Shown in pieces: positions 1 to 9,348 of a stretch of 64,000 nucleotides of DNA. The DNA lies in contig NZ_JWHL01000003.1 in the NCBI RefSeq assembly GCF_018132105.1, forward strand, positions 1 through 64,000, in the 5' to 3' direction. The translations under genes were made by a program, and so were the position numbers. The notes beneath the pieces are model-generated. The model did no database searches, had not been told where the DNA came from, and saw only the letters and a list, made by a program, of their open reading frames with translations. Origin of the DNA: Methanocalculus chunghsingensis. Its GTDB lineage: Archaea > Halobacteriota > Methanomicrobia > Methanomicrobiales > Methanocorpusculaceae. The stretch's first letter is position 1. Each line of letters starts with the position of its first letter.

Positions 1-1
1 A

Positions 2-235
2 CTCGGCACGAACTTCAGGTCGGTTGATCCAGTTATGAGACCTCTTAATGCTGAAGTTATCCGTCAGTTTGTAGCTGATGAGTGCTCGAAGCAGATTATT
101 GATATCGATACCTCTTGTCTTGTGTTTCCTGAAAATATCGCGAAAGTCAAGGGCTTCATACAGCTGATTAACGAGGAAAATAGTACCGATAGGAAAGGAT
201 ATATTCTCATTCGGCGCAATTTCATTTGTTCTTAG
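2..235 (+). CDS. C-terminal fragment of unrecognised protein (5' end outside window)
   Basis: The frame is open from base 2 to a TAG at 233-235, so the methionine codon at 35 is probably internal and this is the tail of a gene that begins upstream of the window. The last 78 residues are mixed charged and hydrophobic, with no membrane segment and no motif I recognise. It reads in the same direction as the Gabija-like pair and lies 300 bp upstream of it, so it may belong to the same accessory island. No function is assigned. Confidence 0.45.
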   Translation, partial: LGTNFRSVDPVMRPLNAEVIRQFVADECSKQIIDIDTSCLVFPENIAKVKGFIQLINEENSTDRKGYILIRRNFICS

Positions 236-324
236 TTTTGTTTGCATTTTGGTCGATTCAAACATCACTAAGAACACATTTATTTCTTGTTAATGGCAAA
301 GTTGGGCTAAAGGAGGTGGATAAG

Positions 325-396
325 ATGAAACTGAGATTGACAAAGACATATATTGTAATACAATGGACATTGGAAAATTCTAACAGGCAAATTTGA
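325..396 (+). CDS. Possible 23-residue peptide with a very strong ribosome binding site
   Basis: An AGGAGGTGGA Shine-Dalgarno match at about 311-320 lies 4 bases before ATG 325, and the frame runs 23 codons to TGA 394-396. The peptide is basic at its start (MKLRLTK) and then hydrophobic. The site is much better than those of neighbouring island genes. It could be a leader peptide for the Gabija pair, a small toxin, or the surviving 5' end of a gene broken by frameshift. The rest of the AT-rich gap 236-547 holds nothing else I can recognise. Confidence 0.3.
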   Translation: MKLRLTKTYIVIQWTLENSNRQI

Positions 397-547
397 TCTG
401 CAATTCAATCTTCATTATTATGTTGTGATGTCTTGGAGAGTTATATGGGGTGGTGTTTACCGTACTAATAATTCCAAATGGATTGAATCATATTTGCCTA
501 TGTGACCGATCAATTAATTCTCACTTTAAAGGAAAAAGGCGGATATA

Positions 548-2443
548 ATGTATCTTTCCGAAATAAAACTTTGGAACTTCAGAAAGTTTGGAATGATTGG
601 GGAGTCGATCGAAAATTCACAACCTGGTTTATCGATCCAATTTAGTGAAGGAATGAACGTTCTTATTGGCGAGAATGATTCGGGTAAGACGGCAATTATT
701 GATGCAATCCGTTACACTCTAGGAACTCAAAGTGGGGATTGGATCCGCTTGAGTGAATCTGATTTTCATATAGAAAGAGGACAAAGGGCGCAAGAATTGC
801 GAATCGAGTGTACTTTCCGCGGTTTTACAGATCAGGAAGCAGGGAGGTTTCTAGAATGGATTGGATATGAGGATGTTGAAGGTTCCAAATATTATGTCCT
901 TAATGTTCGATATACTGCAAGAAATAAGGGAAATCGAATTTTTACAGATTTGCGAGCGGGTCCTGACCAAATTGGAACTTCGATAGATGGTGAGGCAAGA
1001 TCACTTTTACGTATTACTTATCTCAAGCCTCTGCGTGATGCAGATGCAGAATTAACTCCTGGAAGACGTTCACGTTTTGCTCAAATTCTCAAAGCTCACA
1101 CTCTTTTTCAAAAAGATGGATCCAATAGGCATGATCTGGAAGTAATTTTTGACAATGCGAATGAAGCTATCGAAGGTTACTTCCAACAGAACGAAGATGG
1201 TTCTAACGCCAGTGAACTGATGAAACTATTGAATATATATGTGGAAGCATTTTTCCCTCAAAATGAACCTTACGTGCCTTCCGTCACGATTTCTGGGAGT
1301 GATTTGTTTGATATTCTCCAACGCCTCTCATTATCACTTGGTCAAAATCCTTCTGGACTTGGGGCAGCTAACCTCTTGTTTATGGCGACAGAACTGTTAT
1401 TATTACAATCTGAAGAGAATGTCGGCCTGAAACTTGCGCTGATCGAGGAATTAGAAGCTCATTTACATCCACAGGCCCAGCTTCGTCTCATTCATTATCT
1501 AAAAGAAAAATCTACAAAGGGTCAATACATTCTAACCACTCATAGCACCACTTTGGGTTCAAGCATTCCACTTGAGAGCCTGATACTCTGCAAAGAGGGT
1601 AAAGCTTTCCCAATGGGAAGTAATTATACAAAACTTAAGCAAAGAAACTATGATTATCTTTATCGATTCTTGGATGCAACCAAGGCAAACCTGTTTTTCG
1701 CTCGTGGCGTGTTGCTCGTAGAAGGTGATGCTGAAAATCTTCTGATTCCAACCCTCGCTAAAATAATTGATCGGCCGCTGCACCGCTATGGTGTTTCAAT
1801 TGTGAATGTAGGTAGTACAGCATTTTCCCATTTTGTGGAAATCTTTCGTCGTCAAGATGACCAACCAATGGGAATCAAAGTTGCCCTCATCACCGATATG
1901 GATGTTAAACCTTTAGAGTACAACGAAGTATACCGTGAGGAAAAAAAGGAAGAGCAAACCGAATCTGATATAGAATCTGCCAAAGAACAAAGAATATTGA
2001 AACTCTCAATATATACTAATGACGAAATTAAAGTATTTATTTCACCAAACTGGACTTTGGAATACGAATTTGCTCTTTCATCAAAGTTTCAAAAGGATTT
2101 CTATAAATCACTATTATTGGCAGAAAAAATAGCAAACTCACAGAGTGGCATTCCCCAAGAAAGAAAGACTGGGGAAGTCGATGAGATGGTTGAGGTAAAT
2201 TATAATAAATGGTTAGAGGAATGGGATGGCGACCCTCGAATCTATGAAAAAATCGCTTTTGAAATCTACAAAAAGGGGCTGCTTGATAAAGGAATCTCAA
2301 AGGCCATAACCGCCCAAGTATTTGCAGAGACTATAGAGGCTAAATCACCGAAATCCGATCTTCTGGAAGCCAATTCTATTCAATATCTTTTCGATGCCAT
2401 CTACCATGTTACTGAGCCGAGGGAACAATCCAATGTTCATTGA
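548..2443 (+). CDS. gajA: OLD-family ATPase/TOPRIM nuclease, GajA-like (Gabija)
   Basis: A 631-residue protein with an N-terminal ABC-type ATPase and a C-terminal TOPRIM domain, the OLD layout. The Walker A motif GENDSGKT is at residues 41-48. A signature-like glycine-rich stretch and the Walker B/D-loop region (LALIEELEAHLHP) follow near residue 295. TOPRIM motifs are LLVEGD near residue 394 and an acidic LITDMD near 448-453. In Gabija, GajA is a nicking endonuclease held in check by nucleotides and assembled with GajB. Here the next gene is a UvrD-like helicase overlapping by 11 bases, the standard Gabija arrangement. It is somewhat longer than the GajA proteins I know of (about 580). The gene is AT-rich compared with the BREX genes, which suggests transfer. 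A class 2 OLD nuclease outside Gabija is the alternative. Confidence 0.78.
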   Translation: MYLSEIKLWNFRKFGMIGESIENSQPGLSIQFSEGMNVLIGENDSGKTAIIDAIRYTLGTQSGDWIRLSESDFHIERGQRAQELRIECTFRGFTDQEAGRFLEWIGYEDVEGSKYYVLNVRYTARNKGNRIFTDLRAGPDQIGTSIDGEARSLLRITYLKPLRDADAELTPGRRSRFAQILKAHTLFQKDGSNRHDLEVIFDNANEAIEGYFQQNEDGSNASELMKLLNIYVEAFFPQNEPYVPSVTISGSDLFDILQRLSLSLGQNPSGLGAANLLFMATELLLLQSEENVGLKLALIEELEAHLHPQAQLRLIHYLKEKSTKGQYILTTHSTTLGSSIPLESLILCKEGKAFPMGSNYTKLKQRNYDYLYRFLDATKANLFFARGVLLVEGDAENLLIPTLAKIIDRPLHRYGVSIVNVGSTAFSHFVEIFRRQDDQPMGIKVALITDMDVKPLEYNEVYREEKKEEQTESDIESAKEQRILKLSIYTNDEIKVFISPNWTLEYEFALSSKFQKDFYKSLLLAEKIANSQSGIPQERKTGEVDEMVEVNYNKWLEEWDGDPRIYEKIAFEIYKKGLLDKGISKAITAQVFAETIEAKSPKSDLLEANSIQYLFDAIYHVTEPREQSNVH

Positions 2444-4352
2444 GATAACTGAGGATGATATCGTCTATGCGGAGAAATTGCTACTTCCAGCAGGACAGTC
2501 CTTCAATGATGAGCGTAGGGCATTCATTCGCTGCATGGAGTCACGCGATGTCATTGCCTGCCCTGGAAGCGGTAAAACAACCGCGTTACTCGCTAAACTT
2601 GTGATATTGGCAAGAAAGGTGCCATTTGAGGAGAATCGCGGGATCTGTGTCTTAACGCACACGAATGTAGCAATTGATGAGATAAAACGACGAGCGGGTC
2701 ATGCAGCTGATGTATTATTTCAGTACCCTAACTATTTCGGTACAATACAGAGCTTTGTTAACCAGTTTTTGGCAATACCTGGTTATAAATCAGAATTTGG
2801 AAATGCTATTGTTGCAATCGATAACGACCGCTTTTTTTCTATACTGGAAAAAATGTACTTAAGAGGAGACTACGGATTTAAGCGTTGGATGGCAGAAAAA
2901 GGTGGAATAAGCACCCTTGGAAATTACTGGCTTCATCCAGAGACGTTGAAAGTTGGAAGAAGTCTAGATGAACCGATACGTAACCTCGGGGAACATACAC
3001 CAACACATCAAAAAATAACTGATATCAGGATGAAGGTTTTGAAGAGCGGTTTTCTCAGTTTTAATGACGCATATTCTATCGCGTTAAGATATATACATCT
3101 CGTTCCAACAATTCACCAGGCATTTCAAAACCGTTTTTGTATGGTATTCCTTGATGAGGCTCAAGATACATACGAGCATCAGTTTCGGGTTTTGGATGCC
3201 ATTTTTCAATCGGAAAAACTCTTGGTCCAACGCATAGGTGATCCCAATCAGGCCATCTTCAATTCAGATAAGGAGAGTGATAGGGTATGGGAACCACAAT
3301 CTCCGCTTAAATTCTCAGACTCCCACCGTTATGGTGAGACAATTTCCAAGTTGTTGACTTCTGTCCGGTTTTATAACGATATCTCTTTAAGAGGTTTCCA
3401 ATCAAGGATTTCTTATACCCCTCAGTTAATTACTTTTTTACCGGGTGAGGAACATCAAGTTTTACAAGCATTTGTGAAACTGGTTCATAAGTTTGAGTTG
3501 TCTGAAAATCCATGCTATGCAATTGGCTGGATAGGAAAGGACAAAACTGACGAAAATAAACTCTGTATTCCAGCATACTTTCCTCAGTATAATAGATATC
3601 AGAAACAATCTAACATGCATTTTTCCAATTTGATTTCTTATGCCGCGTATGCTATCAAAAATGCAAAAACGGAGTCTTTAAAACACTTTTTTGAAGTCAT
3701 TCTCCAAGGTGTTGCTGATGCGCTTGATGATGCCGGGATTAAAATCGAGGAGTCTAATCGGTCTTATACCCGACATAATGTTGAGAAATTTTTGAAACGG
3801 CAGAATGGGAATGGATATAATGAATTTCGTTCGCAAATCATAGTCCATTACCTCCGGGCTCTTGATTCATGCCTTGGTGCGATTGAACTCAGGGATTTTA
3901 TCAAAGCATCTATTGTGCAAAACTGGTCAATAAATGATACAGAATCATTTCTGATCTCCGATAAGATCGACTTCACAAATCAACCTGATACAAAGGAACC
4001 GATCAATCAGTTTATTTCAGATAGTGGGATAGTAGTGAATGTCGGAACTGTTCACTCTGTTAAAGGCGAGACGCATGCTGCTACGTTATACCTAGAAACA
4101 GATTATTATGGGAAAACGGATGCACAGCGATTAATTAACTTCCTTAAAGGGGAAAGAAATTCGAGTGAATTAAAGAAAAAACGTCATATTTATAACCTAA
4201 AAGTTGTACACGTTGCTTTTAGTCGTCCAAAACATTTGTTAGCCTTTGCATGCCAGGCATTAAATGTTGATGAACATAAAGGAGAATTGAAGAATAATGG
4301 TTGGGAGATTCATTCAGTCTCAGAGCTTATCTGTGATAGAGAGGAAGTATGA
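2433..4352 (+). CDS. gajB: UvrD/PcrA-like superfamily 1 helicase, GajB-like (Gabija)
   Basis: Start chosen at ATG 2433, which overlaps the end of the OLD-family gene; an ATG at 2394 in the same frame lies deeper inside that gene. The product is 639 residues. Walker A is ACPGSGKTT at residues 42-50. The DEAQDT motif II (FLDEAQDT) lies near residue 245, a motif V-like VHSVKGETH near 535, and a motif VI-like VAFSRPKHL near the C-terminus. These are superfamily 1A helicase motifs. In Gabija, GajB binds the GajA tetramer and is proposed to sense DNA ends or nucleotide depletion. At 639 residues it is longer than the roughly 500-residue GajB first described, so the central accessory part is expanded. 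Codon use is AT-rich like its partner, so the two probably moved together. Confidence 0.78.
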   Translation: MFIEITEDDIVYAEKLLLPAGQSFNDERRAFIRCMESRDVIACPGSGKTTALLAKLVILARKVPFEENRGICVLTHTNVAIDEIKRRAGHAADVLFQYPNYFGTIQSFVNQFLAIPGYKSEFGNAIVAIDNDRFFSILEKMYLRGDYGFKRWMAEKGGISTLGNYWLHPETLKVGRSLDEPIRNLGEHTPTHQKITDIRMKVLKSGFLSFNDAYSIALRYIHLVPTIHQAFQNRFCMVFLDEAQDTYEHQFRVLDAIFQSEKLLVQRIGDPNQAIFNSDKESDRVWEPQSPLKFSDSHRYGETISKLLTSVRFYNDISLRGFQSRISYTPQLITFLPGEEHQVLQAFVKLVHKFELSENPCYAIGWIGKDKTDENKLCIPAYFPQYNRYQKQSNMHFSNLISYAAYAIKNAKTESLKHFFEVILQGVADALDDAGIKIEESNRSYTRHNVEKFLKRQNGNGYNEFRSQIIVHYLRALDSCLGAIELRDFIKASIVQNWSINDTESFLISDKIDFTNQPDTKEPINQFISDSGIVVNVGTVHSVKGETHAATLYLETDYYGKTDAQRLINFLKGERNSSELKKKRHIYNLKVVHVAFSRPKHLLAFACQALNVDEHKGELKNNGWEIHSVSELICDREEV

Positions 4353-4422
4353 TGACCTTTACTGGATCAAACACCATTGAGTAAATGAGCCTCAACACTG
4401 TCACCCACCAGCTGCGAAGCAA

Positions 4423-5343
4423 TTGGCCTTCGATCAGGAAAATTCTCTTCGCTGGGGTAATTCACTAGGCGGCGATCTCTATCTCGCTTTATTATTCCCC
4501 TCAAAATCAAATCTAACCCTTTATAAATGTGGAAGGAACATACTTCCTTTTGTGCCAGGAAAAACGCCTAAGGCAGAGAAGAAATCAGACGATATTGGCC
4601 AAGATAGCACTGCAAGTGCCCATACTGGCCGTACCCTGATGTTCAATGAATTATCACACATTCTTGATATTACACCTATTGATTGCTCAATCAGTGAGAT
4701 CAAGCGGTTGGTTTATGAGGAGAATATTCTACAAAAAAGCAGCTTCTCCAGCAGAAAAATGAGTTTTTATCGTTTAAAGCTCCTGTATACTCTCGATATC
4801 CAAAATACCGCCTTTAAAACCCTTCGTTTCTTCTGGAATAAAGCGCCGGATGAGAGGCCGCTAATTGCTCTGGAAGCTGCTCTTGCACGAGATCACATCC
4901 TGCGCTATTCCGCGCAAAAAATTCTCCCTCTTAAATGTGATACGCTGATAACAAAGGAAGAGATGATCAAAAACATCCAGCAGGAATATGGTAAGCTCTA
5001 TACTCAAAACGTACTAGAATCAACTTCCCGCAATCTCCTCTCATCCTGGGTACAATCCGGCCATCTGAGCGGAAGGGTGAAGAAGAGTCGGAGAAAAGCA
5101 ACAGCAGGTCCTGCATCCCTTACATATGCCCTCCTCCTTGGCCAGCTCTCAGGTGTAGAGGGGTCATCACTCTTTGAAACTGTCTTAGTGCATGCACTGG
5201 ATGCAACCGATACCGAGATCCAAGCATACCTCCATGCTGCGATGAGGAAAGGGTGGCTTATGTACCGGAATGCCGGAGGTATCATTGAACTTACAATAAC
5301 ATTGGATCTGAATGGAGAGGTGAAGAAGAATGGGCATGATTGA
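4423..5343 (+). CDS. brxA: BrxA-like protein (DUF1819), first gene of the BREX operon
   Basis: The frame opens with TTG 4423, but the first 72 residues do not look like BrxA and have no good ribosome site. An in-frame ATG at 4639 (MFNELSHIL) would give 234 residues, closer to the usual DUF1819 length. From there the sequence follows the BrxA pattern: a short helix-rich start, NILQKS then RLKLLYTLD, an ALARD segment, and a C-terminal winged-helix-like part ending in a GW-containing turn and IELTI. BrxA is a small DNA-binding BREX component. Its stop overlaps brxB by 14 bases. Assignment rests on position plus these patterns. A short frame-2 ORF (ATG 4385, 27 codons) overlapping the odd N-terminus could mean a frameshift. 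Confidence 0.6.
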   Translation: MAFDQENSLRWGNSLGGDLYLALLFPSKSNLTLYKCGRNILPFVPGKTPKAEKKSDDIGQDSTASAHTGRTLMFNELSHILDITPIDCSISEIKRLVYEENILQKSSFSSRKMSFYRLKLLYTLDIQNTAFKTLRFFWNKAPDERPLIALEAALARDHILRYSAQKILPLKCDTLITKEEMIKNIQQEYGKLYTQNVLESTSRNLLSSWVQSGHLSGRVKKSRRKATAGPASLTYALLLGQLSGVEGSSLFETVLVHALDATDTEIQAYLHAAMRKGWLMYRNAGGIIELTITLDLNGEVKKNGHD

Positions 5344-5875
5344 GAACCTTATTGATGCATATCAGCGGCAGGTATCGCTCCCCTGGGAAGAGATGCTTTC
5401 GGAACAGGAGAAGATCTGGTTCTGTGTCTATGAGCCCCCCTATGAGCGGCGAATAGAGGCACGCCTCGAAGAGTTCAGGATCAAGACTCTTGAATCAGGC
5501 CATTTATGGAGGCATATCAATATTGCAGGGGCATTTGAATCATGGCTGATCGAAAACGAGTATCATGAAGAGTACTTCAGAGTCCCCTCCGATCTCGAAT
5601 ATGATCTTTTGGATTTCATCAGGCACCTCGTTCTTCTTTTGAGGAAGGAGATAGAAGAGACGGATGCGAATACCATTGTTGCAGTCACCGGGATCGGATC
5701 CCTCTACGGGATCGTCCGTGCCAGTGCAGTCATCGATCAGGCGGTCAAAGAGACCCCGATACCAGGGAGGCTGGTATTCTTCTTCCCAGGAGATCGTGAT
5801 GCGAGAAACTACCGTCTCTTAAAAGCCCGGGATGGGTGGAATTATCTTGCGACGCCCATTGAAGCAGAGGAGTGA
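5330..5875 (+). CDS. brxB: BrxB, DUF1788 BREX protein
   Basis: A 181-residue protein with the DUF1788 hallmarks: an N-terminal helical half with WEEML and the YEPPYE segment, and a C-terminal half where IVAVTGIGSLYGIVRAS is followed by RLVFFFPG and a conserved ARDGWNYLATPI ending. BrxB is an essential core protein of type I BREX with no assigned enzyme activity. The C-terminal part has an alpha/beta look. ATG 5330 or ATG 5336 could be the start; both overlap brxA. The stop overlaps the GTG of brxC in a GTGA junction, so translation of the two is probably coupled. Confidence 0.88.
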   Translation: MGMIENLIDAYQRQVSLPWEEMLSEQEKIWFCVYEPPYERRIEARLEEFRIKTLESGHLWRHINIAGAFESWLIENEYHEEYFRVPSDLEYDLLDFIRHLVLLLRKEIEETDANTIVAVTGIGSLYGIVRASAVIDQAVKETPIPGRLVFFFPGDRDARNYRLLKARDGWNYLATPIEAEE

Positions 5876-8800
5876 TACTAGTGAACGAATATGACACAAT
5901 CCTGAATAAACAGGTTTTTTATAGCGATCCGACGAGCTACACCATACCAAATGACGGTGTAACCAAAGTCGGCCCAATCACCGATGAGAATCAGCTTGCA
6001 GTAGCCCGGTACGAACTTGCCAACTTCGTCTGTGAGGGATCATACCATCAGGGGCTCAAGGCGATCCTTGAGTCGTTCCTTGATAATCTCGACAATCCGG
6101 TTCAGCCTGCGGTATGGGTGAGCGGGTTCTTCGGATCAGGCAAATCGCACCTCGTCCGTGTACTTGAGTTCCTCTGGAGTGATCTTCCCTTTCCTGATGG
6201 AGCAACTGCACGGGATATCGCCTCACTCCCGCAGGATATCAAAGATGCTTTAAAGCAACTCACCACCGAGGGGAGAAGAAATGGCGGCATATGGTCTGCG
6301 GCAGGAACCCTGAGTTCCGGGGTTGGAGACAACCCCCGGAACGCCATCCTCCAGGTGGTCCTCCGTGCAGCAGGTCTCCCTGACAACATCGATCTTGCAC
6401 GGATTCATCTCTGGCTTGCTGAGTACGGAATCCTTGAATCAATGCAACAATGTCTCTCTGAACAGGGGAAGCAAAAGGATATGTCACGGCCTTTCGTCTC
6501 AACTGCCTTTGCAGAAGCCCTCATCGCTCTCCATCCTGATTTTACAACCCGTTCCCCCGAAGAGGCACGTGAAGATCTCCGCCGCCAGTTTAAAACCGAT
6601 TTTCATGTGACGAATGCCGTTATGGCAGAGATGCTCAATGAGATCTTTGCCATGAAGAGCACCCAGAAAGGGAAGATGCCGCTCGTCTTAATTGTCCTTG
6701 ACGAGGTCCAGCAGTACCTGACTATCGGTGAGGGTGCAGACCAGCTCCTGGCATTTCAGGGAGTGATCGAAGATATCAGCAGCAGGTTCAGATCACGGCT
6801 ACTGATCGTCGCAACCGGTCAGGAGGCACTCCTGGCAAATAAACTTCTGCAGCGGTTGCAGGGGCGGTTCTCTCAGCGTGTCACTCTCGATTCTAAAGAT
6901 GTCGATGTGGTCCTCCGGCAGACGGTCCTTCGGAAGAAAGAGTCGATGAAGGCACCGCTTGAAGAGATCCTCGACTCGGTCAACGGCGAGATCTCACGCC
7001 ATCTTGACGGATCAAAACTTGCACACCGGTTTGATGATGAACGGGTACTCCCCCTCGATTATCCCCTCCTGCCAAGCAGGAAACGATTCTGGGAGCGGGT
7101 GCTCCATTCGGTGGATACCGGCGGGATGAGCACACAGCTCCGAAACCAGCTCCGTATCACTTTTGATGGGGCGAAGAGGTATGCAGATAAACCACTGGGA
7201 ACAGTAATTCCGGCAGATTTCATCTATTCCCAGCAGAAGACACACCTGATCAGGAATAATATCCTCTCACAGCAGATCTCAGAGAATATCGCAAAAGAGG
7301 ATGATGGAACGCCTGAAGGGGAGCTGAAGTCGCGGATCTGCGCCCTCCTCTTCCTGATACAGCAGATAGACGAGTCTTTTGGACTCCGTGCAACGCCGGA
7401 TACACTGGCCGATCTCCTGATCACCGATCTCGCCAGCGGATCAGAGAACCTCAGGCGGGAGATCCCCGGGCTCCTTGAGGATCTCCATGAGGGCGGTGTC
7501 ATCGCAAAGGTCGGGGATGAGTATCGTATCCAGACTGAAGAGGGGAGTGTCTGGGAGGGCGAGTACCAGAAGCGGAAGACCGATTACAAAGCAGATGACA
7601 CACAGGTGATCTTTAAAAGAAACGAACTCCTGCAGGCACATCTTCGCGACCATCTGGGCAGGATCACAATCACACAGGGGGAGACCAGGACCCCCCGTGA
7701 TATTGACCTCGCCTATTTCTCGTCTCTCAGACCGGAGATCGGATCAAAGATCCCGATCTGGATCAGGCATGGCTGGGAGGTCTCCGAGTCGGCAGTGAAG
7801 GCAGATGCAGCAGCAGAAGGAAATGACAGCCCGCTTGTGATGGCATTTATCCCAAAGAGAGACCATGACGCCTTCAGAGATGAGATCGCAGGGCTCCTTG
7901 CCGCTGAGAATGTGATAGCGGACCGGCCCGCACCGACGACACCGGAGGGTGATCAGGCACGATCAAATATCCAGGCAAAGAAGACCGGGCATATCCAGCG
8001 GATTGAGCGGATCATCGGTACACTACTCTCCAACGCATCGGTCTATCTTGGAGGGGGGATGAAGATCGAGGGTGACTCGTTAGCCGGTGCCATCCAGACA
8101 GCTGCAGCACGTGCGGTCATCCGGATGTACCCCCGCTTCCCTGAAGCCGATACGAAGGGTTGGGATCAGGTGATCACAAGGGTGAAGAGCAGTGATCAGA
8201 CACCCCTGAAGAAGATCGGATATGAGAGGGGACCCGAGGAGCAGCCGGTCTGTAAAGAGATCCTGAAACGGCTGGCGAACCCAAAGAACGGAAATGAATT
8301 GAGAAAGTCTCTTGACCAGCCGCCGTTTGGCTGGCCGCGTGATGCAGTCGATGGTGCGGTGATGGTGCTTGTTGCATCGAACCATCTGAAGGCGAGCATA
8401 AACGGAAAGCCGTTATCGGCAGTGGATCTAGACCGGCAGCAGATTGGAAAAGCAACCTTTGCTGCTGAAAACATTGTCCTGACACAGACCGAGAGGCTGG
8501 CGGCCCGATCATTGTACCGGGAGTTTGGGCTGAGCACTGAGGCGGGCCGGGAGACTGAGGAGGCGATCCGATTCTTAACCGCTCTTGAAACACTTCTTTA
8601 CAAGACCGGTGGTGAGCCTCCGCTTCCGCAGGTAATAAAGCCGGGGTACCTCCCTGAACTTCATGGGTATTCAGGGAATCAGCTTGTCCGGGAGCTGGTG
8701 ATCAGGCAGGATGAGATCAAGGCCGACATAGGGCGCTGGCAGACAGTTGTAACCAGGATTTCGGTTAAGAGACCGGGCTGGGAGGCACTTTGGCACCTGA

Positions 8801-9348
8801 TCGACCATGCCGGAGGGCTGCCTGAACTTGACGAGATCCGATCCGAAGCAGCGGTGATCACAGAATACCGGAGCCTCCTTGCTGATCCCGATCCGGTAGA
8901 GCCGCTACTTTCCGATCTGCGGAACGGGCTCCGGGAAGCGATCAGGGAGGGGAGAGAGCGGGTTGAAGCCGCACGTTCTGGTGTCATGGCCGCACTTAAA
9001 GACGATCCCCTCTGGCTGAAGCTCTCTGATGGTGATCGTGCCGGGCTGATCCGAACCTATACTCTTGAGGAGCTCCCCCCCTTAAAGACAGGAACCGATG
9101 CTGAGATCATCGAGCAGCTGAAGAAGACGCCGCTTCGATCCTTTGATGGGGCTGTCCGGCTTATTGAGGGGGCACTCACCAGTATTAGGGAGAGGGCGGC
9201 ACAGATTCTTGAGCCGAAGACGGTGATGGTTCCTCTTGGGAGATCTCTGACCGTGAAGACAATTGAGGACCTTGATGAGTATTTTGCAGAGGTACGGGGC
9301 AGGGTTCTTGCAGAACTTGAGAAGGGCAATCCGGTGATGCTGAAATGA
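5872..9348 (+). CDS. brxC: BrxC, large P-loop ATPase of BREX
   Basis: 1158 residues, matching the usual 1100-1200 of BrxC/PglY-like proteins (DUF499-related). Walker A GFFGSGKS lies at residues 85-92 and Walker B LVLIVLDE around residues 271-278. The rest is a long alpha-helical body. It starts at GTG 5872 overlapping the brxB stop; a second GTG at 5881 is possible. The end overlaps pglX as ATGA. BrxC is needed for both methylation and phage exclusion and is thought to act as an AAA-type motor with the other Brx proteins. GC content is well above that of the Gabija genes and of the DUF2254 gene, so the BREX backbone seems long resident or comes from a similar-GC donor. Confidence 0.9.
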   Translation: MILVNEYDTILNKQVFYSDPTSYTIPNDGVTKVGPITDENQLAVARYELANFVCEGSYHQGLKAILESFLDNLDNPVQPAVWVSGFFGSGKSHLVRVLEFLWSDLPFPDGATARDIASLPQDIKDALKQLTTEGRRNGGIWSAAGTLSSGVGDNPRNAILQVVLRAAGLPDNIDLARIHLWLAEYGILESMQQCLSEQGKQKDMSRPFVSTAFAEALIALHPDFTTRSPEEAREDLRRQFKTDFHVTNAVMAEMLNEIFAMKSTQKGKMPLVLIVLDEVQQYLTIGEGADQLLAFQGVIEDISSRFRSRLLIVATGQEALLANKLLQRLQGRFSQRVTLDSKDVDVVLRQTVLRKKESMKAPLEEILDSVNGEISRHLDGSKLAHRFDDERVLPLDYPLLPSRKRFWERVLHSVDTGGMSTQLRNQLRITFDGAKRYADKPLGTVIPADFIYSQQKTHLIRNNILSQQISENIAKEDDGTPEGELKSRICALLFLIQQIDESFGLRATPDTLADLLITDLASGSENLRREIPGLLEDLHEGGVIAKVGDEYRIQTEEGSVWEGEYQKRKTDYKADDTQVIFKRNELLQAHLRDHLGRITITQGETRTPRDIDLAYFSSLRPEIGSKIPIWIRHGWEVSESAVKADAAAEGNDSPLVMAFIPKRDHDAFRDEIAGLLAAENVIADRPAPTTPEGDQARSNIQAKKTGHIQRIERIIGTLLSNASVYLGGGMKIEGDSLAGAIQTAAARAVIRMYPRFPEADTKGWDQVITRVKSSDQTPLKKIGYERGPEEQPVCKEILKRLANPKNGNELRKSLDQPPFGWPRDAVDGAVMVLVASNHLKASINGKPLSAVDLDRQQIGKATFAAENIVLTQTERLAARSLYREFGLSTEAGRETEEAIRFLTALETLLYKTGGEPPLPQVIKPGYLPELHGYSGNQLVRELVIRQDEIKADIGRWQTVVTRISVKRPGWEALWHLIDHAGGLPELDEIRSEAAVITEYRSLLADPDPVEPLLSDLRNGLREAIREGRERVEAARSGVMAALKDDPLWLKLSDGDRAGLIRTYTLEELPPLKTGTDAEIIEQLKKTPLRSFDGAVRLIEGALTSIRERAAQILEPKTVMVPLGRSLTVKTIEDLDEYFAEVRGRVLAELEKGNPVMLK

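Noticed and set aside
8174-8593. Minus-strand open frame inside brxC
   Set aside because: Shadow of a strong coding gene; low-complexity serine/proline composition and no ribosome site.
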